Both the position numbers and the translations under genes were made by a program. DNA of 64,000 bases from assembly GCF_001949145.1 (NCBI RefSeq), contig NW_019091438.1, positions 372,683 through 436,682 of the forward strand, written 5' to 3'. Positions within the stretch are counted from its first letter, which is position 1. The number at the start of each line of letters is the position of its first letter. The notes below the pieces were generated by a model, which made no database searches, was not told where the DNA came from, and saw only the letters and a program-made list of their open reading frames with translations. This DNA comes from Acanthaster planci (Eukaryota; Echinodermata; Asteroidea; Valvatida; Acanthasteridae). Of this stretch, positions 39,501 through 50,200 are shown one piece after another.

Positions 39501-40463
39501 TGTGAGTGCGATGGCCTGCAAGAATGGCATCTCTTCAGATTTGTCTATAGGACCTACCTCTTCATCTTTTTCATCTTCAGCAGCTTGGAGTTCTGCTGAC
39601 AGCTTCTTGATGACTTGGGCGTTATTCCTCTCTCGGATGGTGATGTGGGTGAGGTAATCGGTCTTCTCCTTCTCCTCCAGGGGTGTGGTCAGCAGTCGCT
39701 CCAGGATGAATCCCCGCAGCTCGCTCAAGTAGGTGATGAGGTTGCCCGCCTCCTGATCTCGCTGCTTACGCTCCGCCCTCACAGCGTTCACAGCGGCAGG
39801 GTTCAGCGAGAGGAGACGCAGGATGTTGCGGGTGGAGAAACTCATCTGCTGCTTCAGGGTGGCCAACGTCTGCATCAACTGCTCCTCCTCTTCTGAGATG
39901 CCCATCTCGTCTTCTTCCTCCTCATCACTGACATCATTCTCAGTTGCAATGATGCTGCTGTGCCTGGACGATGCCCGGCTCTGTGAGCCAGCACTCCTCT
40001 GGGACAGTGCTGATGACCTTCGGCTTACACTAGATGCCAAGACTGGCTCTGGATTCCTGATGGCATTCAGCTGTGTGCATGCATCGGCGTACAAGTTCTT
40101 CATTCTGCTTTGTTCCTCCAGAGCTGTGACGAGTTCTACACCTAGCACCACGCCGAACCTGTCCAGATTCTCAATAACATACGGCAACAGTGAAACCACT
40201 TCAGTCCGTTTGATTGCCTCATCTAAGACAGCCAACACCCTCTGAGATTCCACTGTTGTCAGCTTCTTGCGTCCGGGATCCAAGACTCGAAGTGGGTCGG
40301 TTTTGGGCTGCTTTCCTTCCTTGGACTTCGTTTTATGTAGGCCCACTGCTTTAAACTGCGGAGGTTCTTTCGAGATTCTCTCTGGGCGTTCTTTGGGTCC
40401 TTCTGCCCTGACTTTGTCGAGCAGACGAACTGTTTCCATCACCGCTATGTCTGCAAATGCCAT
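36555..40463 (-). CDS. IQCD: dynein regulatory complex subunit 10 (IQ motif-containing D)
   Basis: Four coding exons on the minus strand join in phase 0: 40463-39558, 38664-38431, 37647-37576 and 36836-36555 (stop TAG), giving 497 residues. DRC10 is a coiled-coil subunit of the nexin-dynein regulatory complex, which tethers outer doublet microtubules and tunes dynein in motile cilia. The [17 protein letters not shown] segment (about 54-70), the NILRLL and [11 protein letters not shown] region (213-258), the ENWIQKYDT core (391-398) and the EDLDTV-EEK stretch (408-417) line up with mammalian IQCD. Residues 280-460 are heptad-rich coiled coil. An IQ motif ([11 protein letters not shown], 466-476) precedes a lysine/glycine tail. 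Residues 144-196 form a Ser/Arg then Glu-rich linker that is larger than I recall in mammals. The ATG at 40463 is the first one consistent with the conserved N-terminus; the frame is open but non-conserved upstream. Confidence 0.93.
38055..38222. repeat. 24-bp minisatellite, seven copies
   Basis: Seven head-to-tail copies of a 24-bp unit (TGTCTCTCC then CCCTAACATGAGCGC) fill 168 bp, with single-base variants in copy three (CCCAAAC) and copy seven (GCAC). It lies in the IQCD intron between 37648 and 38430. Because 24 is a multiple of three and most frames lack stops, it produces repetitive open frames on both strands (SPPNMSAV on plus, AHVRGRDS and MLGGETAL on minus). These are artefacts, not exons. 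Confidence 0.95.
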
Positions 40464-41195
40464 TTTGATTGGTCGCTGAGCCTTCCTGTAAAGTTTCCTG
40501 GGCTGTAAATGCGGCGCACGGTGGTGTAGCCCAACGGGTGTTGAAAACAAGTGCACGGCGTGCGTTGAACAAACTTCAGGGTTATTCCCTTGAAAACGAG
40601 AAAGAAAACGCAAAATGTAACATAAAACACTTCACACGACTTTTAAATGCTCTGTTCTCTTAATTTCATCCGATTCTGAAACTTCGAGATCCGAGAAAAC
40701 CTTTCTCATTGCACACCCACTTCCCGACTGAAGTTGCATTGCCATTAATGTATTGCATACATACACGCTTATTTGGGTACTAGATAGACGGCGGTACGGA
40801 AGTTGCAAGTGCCCAGCAACACCGCAGTAAACATTGATTGGCATCCGCAAGTGAAAAGTAGTTTGAGGAAACTGTTTTCCTTTGGACTATTTCACCCTTA
40901 TTCTGATTCTTGAGTTCTTTTTTTCAAATAACGTCGACAATATTTATATTAAAAAAAATTTGATCATCAGATTAGAAACGTTTACCTCAAAGCGGATGAA
41001 TCAAGAACAATTTTGACATTATTACATGTTGCTACGCACGTAACTAGGTGACGTCACTTTCAAGGTTGCAATCTCGAGTTCACGAAGAATCTCGTTTTAT
41101 ATCGCGTGAATTCAGTACCGTACCACGTACCAGCTGTCATGCATGCGGGCGGGTCGAGGGTCGAGGTCATACGTCAGTTGGGACTGGATGTAAAC
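40464..41195. promoter_or_regulatory. shared bidirectional promoter of IQCD and TPCN1
   Basis: Only 732 bp separate the two divergent start codons. The segment holds a perfect CRE (TGACGTCA, 41049-41056). It also holds two inverted pairs of RFX-like half sites with wider spacing than the X-box consensus: GTTGC/GCAAC at 40802-40820, and GTTGC...GTAAC within 41026-41046. A YY1/TISU-like element covers the TPCN1 ATG. RFX factors commonly drive ciliary genes, so the half sites would suit IQCD, but they are imperfect. No TATA box is placed with confidence. An AT-rich stretch lies at 40925-40960. Confidence 0.6.
41049..41056. promoter_or_regulatory. perfect CRE palindrome TGACGTCA in shared promoter
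   Basis: This is an exact 8-bp CREB/ATF-type site, 140 bp upstream of the TPCN1 start codon. Its position close to the likely transcription start makes it a better candidate than isolated matches elsewhere in the window. Confidence 0.45.
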
Positions 41196-41203
41196 ATGGC
41201 GGA
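41192..41203 (+). promoter_or_regulatory. TPCN1: TISU/YY1-like element over TPCN1 start codon
   Basis: The start codon lies in AAAC-ATGGCGGA, which matches 10 of 12 positions of SAASATGGCGGC. TISU elements are associated with very short 5' UTRs and with YY1-driven transcription. The match supports ATG 41196 over an in-frame ATG at 41139, which would add 19 residues. Confidence 0.5.
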
Positions 41204-44200
41204 CACGGACATGACGGATGCGGACATTGGAGAAAATGCCATAAATTTGAGCAGAAATAACATTTCCTCAACGATGGACGATTTAACAAGTCCACTGATG
41301 AATGATCCTGATGGCTTCGAAACCCGAACAATGAATGGTACGTCTTTAGAAATAGGCTAACAAAATCTATGAGTATGAACTGGATTAGCCCCACTAGTGT
41401 GGCACGGACTCTCACTCCCGATTTNNNNNNNNNNNNNNNNNNNNNNNNNNNNNNNNNNNNNNNNNNNNNNNNNNNNNNNNNNNNNNNNNNNNNNNNNNNN
41501 NNNNNNNNNNNNNNNNNNNNNNNNNNNNNNNNNNNNNNNNNNNNNNNNNNNNNNNNNNNNNNNNNNNNNNNNNNNNNNNNNNNNNNNNNNNNNNNNNNNN
41601 NNNNNNNNNNNNNNNNNNNNNNNNNNNNNNNNNNNNNNNNNNNNNNNNNNNNNNNNNNNNNNNNNNNNNNNNNNNNNNNNNNNNNNNNNNNNNNNNNNNN
41701 NNNNNNNNNNNNNNNNNNNNNNNNNNNNNNNNNNNNNNNNNNNNNNNNNNNNNNNNNNNNNNNNNNNNNNNNNNNNCGGATGTGTGGCTAAGGATGGATC
41801 GGGAGTGAGAGTCCACACTAGTGGGGCTAGATCAGATGATGCCTTGTGCTGTCATGAGGTCATGGTCGTTGGCGTTAAATTGCGGCGATGTCCAGTCGAG
41901 AATCTGAAAGTTTAGGCGCTGGCTATACATGGATTAAGTGAATCTGTTGCGCGATCGCGCTCGTGCTCCTCCGCGCTCCTTAATGTTTTCCAAGGAGAGC
42001 AAAAAAAAGCGCTCCTTAAAAATTTAAGGAGTACATGGTTTTTTCAAGCCAGCAAATGTTGATTTATGACAAACCCCTTGAATCTCGTTGGGTCGACAGT
42101 AGCAAACGAGTCCAAAGATTGAATGTATTAAAACACAAGGGCTGGTGATCAAAGTCTTTGAGTTGTGCGCGCGTGCTCGATGAATCCCGCATCACAACAC
42201 ACAAACGTGATAGCGCATGTGGGCGGGCCTTGTGCGTGTGGGCGAGCCTATGGAATTCCATGGACGCACGTGGCCGCGCCCGGCCGACCTCTCTCCCAGA
42301 ACGGGTCGAGTTCAGGCGCTACGTTGTCGGCCGTTTGTTAACAGCAGAAGTGAGTTTGTGAAAAGCCCTGTAGTGGCTGGAGATGGTGTGTGATCCTGTT
42401 GCATGTTCATGTTGTTCGAGCATGGGAACAATGTTCGCTTGTCGAGAACAGAAAGTATGCCACAGGAAAGAAAAAAGTCTCTGGCGGGTCATGTGCCCTG
42501 TGTTCTATACGAAAATGCACTGGTGGAAGGAGTATTGTGAGCGCAGGAAGGGGTGATGAATACAATCTGTAGTGGACGTGCAATACGTTTTAAAATACCA
42601 AAAAGAAAGGATGCACATGCGCGGTAAATTCAGAGCCCCTGTAGCGGCGAAATGGATTGTCGGGCGAGTGAGGAGACTAGTCAAGTTATGCACCCGCGTC
42701 CACCAAACCAATGTACGATGAAAGACTACATGACGGACAGCAAGTTCACGCACAGAGCGAGTTCAAACGGGAGCAACATCAGAGGCAGATTTTCGATAAA
42801 ATTTTCTGCAAATACGTTAAACATGGACATGTTAATACCGATTCATAACCACTGTGTTGACTGATTTTTGGCATAAGGAACATTTGGACAAAATTCAGCA
42901 AGCTCCATCAGGTAAAAAAAAAGTGGGAAAAATGCAATCTGGGAATTTTCGCTATGGCCGGGACAAAATTTTATAACCTGGACGTTAGTCGCAATGTAAT
43001 GAAGACGTCGTCTTAGTATGTTATCGTAAGTATATTACGATCGTAAGTAAATATATTATCGTAGTATATTAATATACTAGTTGGGCTAGTATATTATGTA
43101 AGTCCATGTCTACAATCCATTTCGCTGTGTGTGCCTTGATCGGAGGCTAGAGCCCCTGCTGCTTGACCGTTAGTATAACAATGTAGTTGTTCTGTTGTTG
43201 CTTTAAGCGGAACAGTTGTTTGCCAGATTCCTAATCACAATCCAAACTCCATTGCATCACATGTTGTCTGAATGTATGAAGTGGGAAGAGAGATGGTTTA
43301 ACTGATTAAAGTTAACTCATTGAACTCAGTAAAAGAAGTTAAATTGTGTTTATTTTATTGAGTATGTTTACATTTACTTGGTTTTTGTTAGCGAGAGCAA
43401 ATCGCTCCCCTTAATTCATTTTGTTGATTTAAGGAGAGCAATTTTTAATCGCTGTCCGTAAACCAACAAAGTGAATTAAGGAGAGCCATTTTTAGCTCCC
43501 CTCGTATTTATTTAAATGAAGCCCTGAATATTGATTTAAAGTAGGGATATTTTCAGATGTTTTGAATTATTTTTGTACATGTATAATGCTGATAGAGCAA
43601 ACTTTTTTTACACAAAAATGAGGGAAGATTATGACTGAAAAGCTTAAAACCCATATTTTCATAAAATCTCTATTCATGTATGTGCCTTATTTCAATGAAT
43701 TAAATTTTGGCTTCACTTGATATTTCAAAAATTTAAATTGGAAATTAAAGGGAGGAGCTGAAGACAAGTTTTAATCTCAATTTCCTATTTAAGAAAATGA
43801 GTTCCCAAATGAACAGCGCCCTCACTCATTTTTATTTCATCTCCGTCAGGATTTCCAGATGGCTTGTCAGTCAACACCGATGACACAACAGACGACAACA
43901 CCCCAGGGGTGCGCTGGGAGCTCAACTATCAAGAAGCAGCCATCTACCTCAGGGTAGGGAAAGAAAACTGTCCACCTCATGTCAGAGCCCCAATTAATTG
44001 CCTCACCTCCCATGACACGTTGCTTCATCGTAGGTCAGGTGAAGTCGTTATCGTTGGATTTGTGGTGGTGTTGGCTTTTTTGAAGAGCCAGCTGGTTTGG
44101 CCCAACATTCTTACTGGTTTGCTTTCTTTAAGGGCATAAATGCTTTAATGTCAGGTGGTAAACTTGGCATCAGATTTACCGTGAAAATTAGATCAGAGTG

Positions 44201-47200
44201 ACCAAGGTCATTGAGGTTACCACACTTGGCCTGGCGATAGATCACACAGGCACTCAGTGAGCAACACAAGTGGCATAAAGTTGTGGAAACAAGACATGAA
44301 CACACAGAGAAATGGACCAACAGGCTGCCAATTCTGCATGGCTTCTGGCGATTTCTGCCATCTTTGCTGCTTGCTCTTTCTCCAGAAATGATACCCCTCT
44401 TTAATCAGGGCTTGCCCTTTATTTTTTCTGATAGTAGCCCTCTGGGCTAGTTAATTGTGATTTTTACTAGCCCACAGAGATTTTTACTAGCCCATGAAAT
44501 GTGTGAAAAATAAACAATTAAAGCAGGTTTTTGACTTAAGAAGGTTGGTCCACCAAGACATTTCTATCAACCGCTATCACGTGGGGTAATAGCGGTTCGT
44601 GGGTAGACTGGTTCCCGTTCCCTACTCACTCCCCCGGCATGATTGTCCAATGAGGGGCTTGCGATCAGTGGTACAACGAAGTCACTTCCGAACCAGACTG
44701 CACCAGTCTATGGACGCAGTATCAGTTTTTGCTATCTGGTTCCCAGTGCGAATTATATGTTAATTATATTGGTCATATATAGAGGTCACTGACTACTGGA
44801 GAAACTGTCGTTGATGCGTTGATGATAGGTACTAGGTACAATGTACACGTAGTCCCAGCACACAATACGGGATTCCAGGTGCGAGTCAGAAGCGATGTTG
44901 GGGTTTATTTGATTCCAATAAAATAAAGTTACATTCATGACAGACAACAGGTAAAGCTTTGAAATCAAGACTTTGTTTTATTTTCTTTAATCACATCAGA
45001 AAAACAAGGAACGTGTACATATTTTAACTCGCCCGCCGGACGACTGAGGGAAGTGGTTTGACTCGCCCTTGACTGTTTTCACTTGCATTTGGCCAGCGGG
45101 CGACCGCTAAGGGGAAACCCTGCTCTTTAATGAATTCGCCGACGGTCTCGTGATGGCACCTCTCCCCATCTAATGCAGTCTAATGATGCCTGTGGTTTAA
45201 CATGCATGAAGTTTTCAGTATTTACACTTGTTTCTCTCACACAGGAAGGAGAGAACAACCACAACTTCAGCACCCACCCCAAGAGTCAAGACGCCCTGCC
45301 GGCGTACATCCTGGTGCACAACATTTGGTTCTATATGATGGACTTCGCCGCAGCCGTTCTGCTCCTGGGCCTGGCGCTCTGCGAGAGACCCGCTGTGCAA
45401 GTGTTCGAGCTCCCTGTCTTTGTAAGTAACCCGTCTGTGTTAATTGACACATGGGGAGTCAGGTTAGGGTAGGGGTTCTTTCCTCACCTTTCACCTCTGA
45501 GGCCCGGATTCAATTCCCCAGCTCAGTCCGCATGTGGATTAGGCTACCAAGCCCTACCCGATTCCGTTGGTTTCACCCAGATTACTCTTCTGGGATTTTC
45601 CTCCCCCCCAAAAAAACCATAATCTGCTTCTTATTGTCTCCTCTCTACAGGTTTCTTATTGGCTTGTGAGCTACAGTGCCGTAGGCACTTCAAAGGTATC
45701 CACAGTTTCAGATCCATCCTTTTTTTTTTCCAGATCCATGGGTCAGTTGAGCTCTTTTTGCTGACCATCATTGCCATTGGTCTGGGGTTAAAGGGCAGGT
45801 GGCTCGGGGTCAAGCAGTTTTTCCTCCACAAGAGGACAGCATTTAAAGTAAGTTGAGCAACAACAGTACAAGCCTTATATGTGACCCACTCTGTGAAAAT
45901 GAGTCACAAGTCAGCAGAGCCACTATGGAGGAAAAAGTCCTTTAGACTATTTTTGTAAATCAATAGGAACCATCAGCATTTTTCACCATGGAGTATCCAC
46001 TTTCATCGGGATACCAAACTGAGTGATACATCAAAACAAAAAGCTCCTTTCAATACAAATAAAAACTCAAAACGTGGCTCTAGCGACTTATGACTCATTT
46101 TCACAGAGCAGGTCACATATACCTAGCGTAGATATGTGAACAAAAGAGGTTCACATCGTGCAGGTTGAGCGCACCCTTGTATGGACTAATTGACCCTTAC
46201 CCCCTAGTTCCTATGTAACATCATACTAAAATTGGACGATTTGGGACTGTTAAGGTTAAGCCGGGTCCAAGCAATGTTTCCCCCTTGCTGGAAAGACGGT
46301 TTAGAGGCATTTTGTTTTTAGGGTTGCCAGTCACAAACTGAAGAGGTACCGTCAAAGAAATCCTCAGCAAAAATCTAGCTCAAAATAGTGCTCACAGTTT
46401 TGAAAAATTAGTTTTTTCTCTGAGTTATTGCATGAAACCAGATGGATTTTCACACCCAGGTTGGTATCACTAGCATATATGTGCGTGTGTTGGCCTCTGA
46501 GTGACACGGCATACATTGTATATTACGGTATCACCAAAATCAATTGGCAATGTAATGTTCCATACACATTCATGGCATCTCCTTTGGAGAATGTTTTGTG
46601 ATCCCTTGTCACAGTCCAAGTTCCAGGTCTTGTCTTGAGCAATCAGTATTCAAGAGAGATTCTGAATATTCTAAATATTCCTAATGAAGAGCACATCTGG
46701 AGCAACCCTGAATCTCCCTGTGCAGAAAAAACATGCCAAACAAAATCATGCCAATTTTATTTACTCTTGAGCTAGCAAAATGAACCCCCAAGAATTTCAT
46801 GAGACAGAGACAAAGTTTTCAGTAATGCACCTGCTGAGTTTGAGATCTTAGTTGAATATTAAAGATGACATTGCTTCAATATTTTGAACCTGATGGTTAA
46901 GTCAAGTGATTTCAATTTTAAACCCACAAACTAAATGGTACTTGTCCAACTTTTTAAAATGGCTGACCGGTCAATCTGCATTATTCAGGTGGCTTAGTTC
47001 TGTAGAGAATGTGTAGAAATAGAGACTAAGTACCAGATGCTGCAGGTACCAAGGAGTGTTAGACAGGCACCAGTCTATTTTCCTGTATTTCACGGATTCT
47101 TTAAGTTTTGCGACTCTCATATGCAAATTTTTGGACTAGGAACAACCTTAACAAGACTGTAACCTTAAACTGTACCCACTACACAGACCCTCGTTCTCCT

Positions 47201-50200
47201 TGTCATGTACTGTGAAGCTATCACCGTCCTTGCCAGGCAACAGAGCCACTTTCGCATCACGCGGGCCCTACGCCCATTCTTCCTGATCGACTGCCATTAC
47301 TGTGGAGGTGTCAGAAGGTAACTTACTAAACCAAAAGGGCCGTGTCGTTGAGTTTCTTCTGCAGCTGTGCCTTGGCTGCTTGCCAGGTCCCGTAGGAGTG
47401 TGCTAACAACAGGTGTGAATGTCCATATACTAAAGCAGTGCAATATCAGGAAATTGAACGCTGACTCTATACGATTGAAGGCACCCTCCTTGAGATAGAA
47501 ATGTTATTTGTTAAATAGAAACGGGGATTTGAATGTTCATTTTATTTTGCTGGAAAACGAATGCTGCCAGTACTAATTCATTTACACATTTCCCGACGTT
47601 GGCCAGGAAAACCTATATTAAAAGCATGGGGGGGGACACCAGTACAGCAGCTGAAATATTTCTTTATTTGTCCAAGGGTTTACGTTTAATTTACACGACC
47701 CAACACAAATTTATCCCTCGGCCCTATCAGGGTGAAGCAAGTCTTCGGCATTGATAAAAATGGTCATCATTTTCATCCACGCCATTTGCCCATGTTCATC
47801 CAGGAGGCCTGTTTGTTTCGCACGGATCTTTATCGATAGTACTGGTTTGCTCGATCCATTAGGCAGGTTCTGAAGTCCTTGAATCAACCTCAGATCACTG
47901 ATCGTGATCCGGATCCATGTGAAACAAAGAGGCCCAAGGTGTCAAACCAGGAGTGGTTTTTTTTTCTAATCCCACCATATCCAAATGAGGGGGAAAAAAT
48001 CCATGTGACACCAAACTTTCAGTATTTGACATAAAATGACAGGACTGTTTTCTGTTTCTCAGAGTACTGCGTCAGATATTTCAGTCGCTGCTTCCAATTC
48101 TTGACGTGATGCTCCTGCTGTTTTATTTCATGGTCATCTTCTCTATCCTCGGTGAGCTACATAAAAACACTTCATCAACTGCCTCTCGTACGTTCATTGT
48201 TATAAGAATGATCATGTCTGTCTGTCCCTTACTGATTTGTCATGTGTAGCTTTTAGGATGGATCATGCTTTGTTTCTTGCAGGTTTTTTCATCTTTTCCA
48301 ACGTGGATCGAGGCAATTTTGACAGTCTAGTTGACAGCTTTGTCAGTCTCTTCATCTTGATGACGACAGCCAAGTAAGCAACATCCCCCTCCCAGTAATC
48401 CTACCAGCCCATTCCATCTCGCCAGCCTTCCAGAGATTGTCCATGCTGTGTCAAACTCTCAGGCCACAGATTGCCCCCTTTTTATCGCTTTAGGAGTTGC
48501 ACAGACATTTTCACTTTTTATAAATAGACTCACCAGAGCTGTTTCAGTGCTGTGTTAGCAGCAGACAGAGAGCTTAGTGTCCATCATTAGTTTCAGAGAA
48601 AGGGTGTGGGTGCTCTATTGCCCCAACAGATTGACCGCCTTACCCTACGCCCTTTGAAACTTCAAAAACTTTCAACCTGATATATCTCCCCCTTTATGCA
48701 GTCATCCTTTGTGATTTTTCCAGAGTAAGGGTTCGGCCCCACCCAGAGCAGGCCAGTGGACAAGTTACAGGGATCATCACATGTCAACCACTGGTTGATT
48801 TTCCCCGGTAACCCGTGCACAAATTGAATCCTGGATACCAAGCAAAATCAATCAGCAGTTGGTGAATGGTTGTTGCCCAAACTTGTCCCATGACTTAGTC
48901 CCAGTGTTTTAGTTCCACAACTCTGAAAGTCTGGCAAGACTTTACAACTGAGCTCAATGGCAAGACTCTCAGTTGTGCCAACTTAAGGCTTTAGTTTTTC
49001 CATCTGTTTTAATTCAGTTTCCCTGATGTCATGATGCCGGCTTACAACAACACCCCATGGTCCGTGTTGTTTTTTGTCGTCTTTCTCATCTTAGAGTTGT
49101 ACTTTTTCATGAATTTGGTAAGTCTAAAAACCATCATCTAAAAGAATTCTTCCTGGTCTTTTGAATATGCCAACTGCATAAGATTTTTTTTTTTGGATTT
49201 ATTAGTATTTATAAAAGCAAAGATTTCTCAAAAGTACCATAGTTTGTCAGAGTCCGGTAATTCAGTTTCAGAGTCAAGAAGGACCCGCGTGGAAGAAACG
49301 TTCTTGAGAAAAAAAAACATGCAGTCAGGTCAGGACTGAAAAAGTTAATTTACCCAGTTGAGCTGAGTGGGATTAGAAGCAGTCTCACACGAATTGGAAA
49401 ATAAGATAAGTGCATAACCAGACTTTTGGCATTTTGCAGTTTAGTAATTAAAGCATTTTTGAAAACCCGCAGAGATCATTTGCAGTGTTTAAAGGATTTT
49501 TTTCAAAACCACAGGCAAGATCTGTTATCCTTCTCAAAAAGTTTGTTTAAATTACCGCATTGATTTTTATTTTGCCTGGGTCTGTTGTAGCTGTTGGCGG
49601 TTGTGTACGACACCTTCACTGGAATTGAGAAAGATAAATTCAAAGCACTACACCTTCATAAGCGGACGGGAGCCAGCAAAGCATTCAAGCTCCTCTGTAG
49701 CAGACGGGTAAATACCAAGAAATGCCAAGGCCAATCCCCAAATCATTGGAAGCCTGCAGATGGGAATCATTGCTCTTAAATCCAACAGTGACTTTTTTGA
49801 AAAACAGCAGTTGATCGGTTTTACAGAAACATTTCCATATGTACGCTCTGTCCCTCATGCAGTGGTGGACAGTGCTGTTTATCGAAAGTTAGCTCAAAAC
49901 AAGACAGAATTAGAAAATCAGATTTGTCACAGCTGTTTGTTTCAGTGGACAGGAAAAGACTAAACTAAAATAAAAAAAACTTGCATCATCTTAATAAATA
50001 CACACTTGAGTAAATCCCTTTATCACTCATGACTGAAGAAATATTTTGTGACTGTGTGCAAACAGAACGCTCTATTTACCATGGAATAGAGCTTTGGTTT
50101 GTGCAGTAAAGCGGCACCATCCTTTGGAAAGAATAATTCAGTGACACATACCATCAGATCAGATACCATCGGCCAGCCATCAGATAATAGGGACTTACTC

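Noticed and set aside
41357-41915. Frames spanning the run of N
   Set aside because: The interior is undetermined sequence, so the translation has no meaning.
43864-44139. 91-codon frame read as a separate protein
   Set aside because: Only the first part (to 43953) is TPCN1 exon 2; the rest reads through the donor into intron 2.
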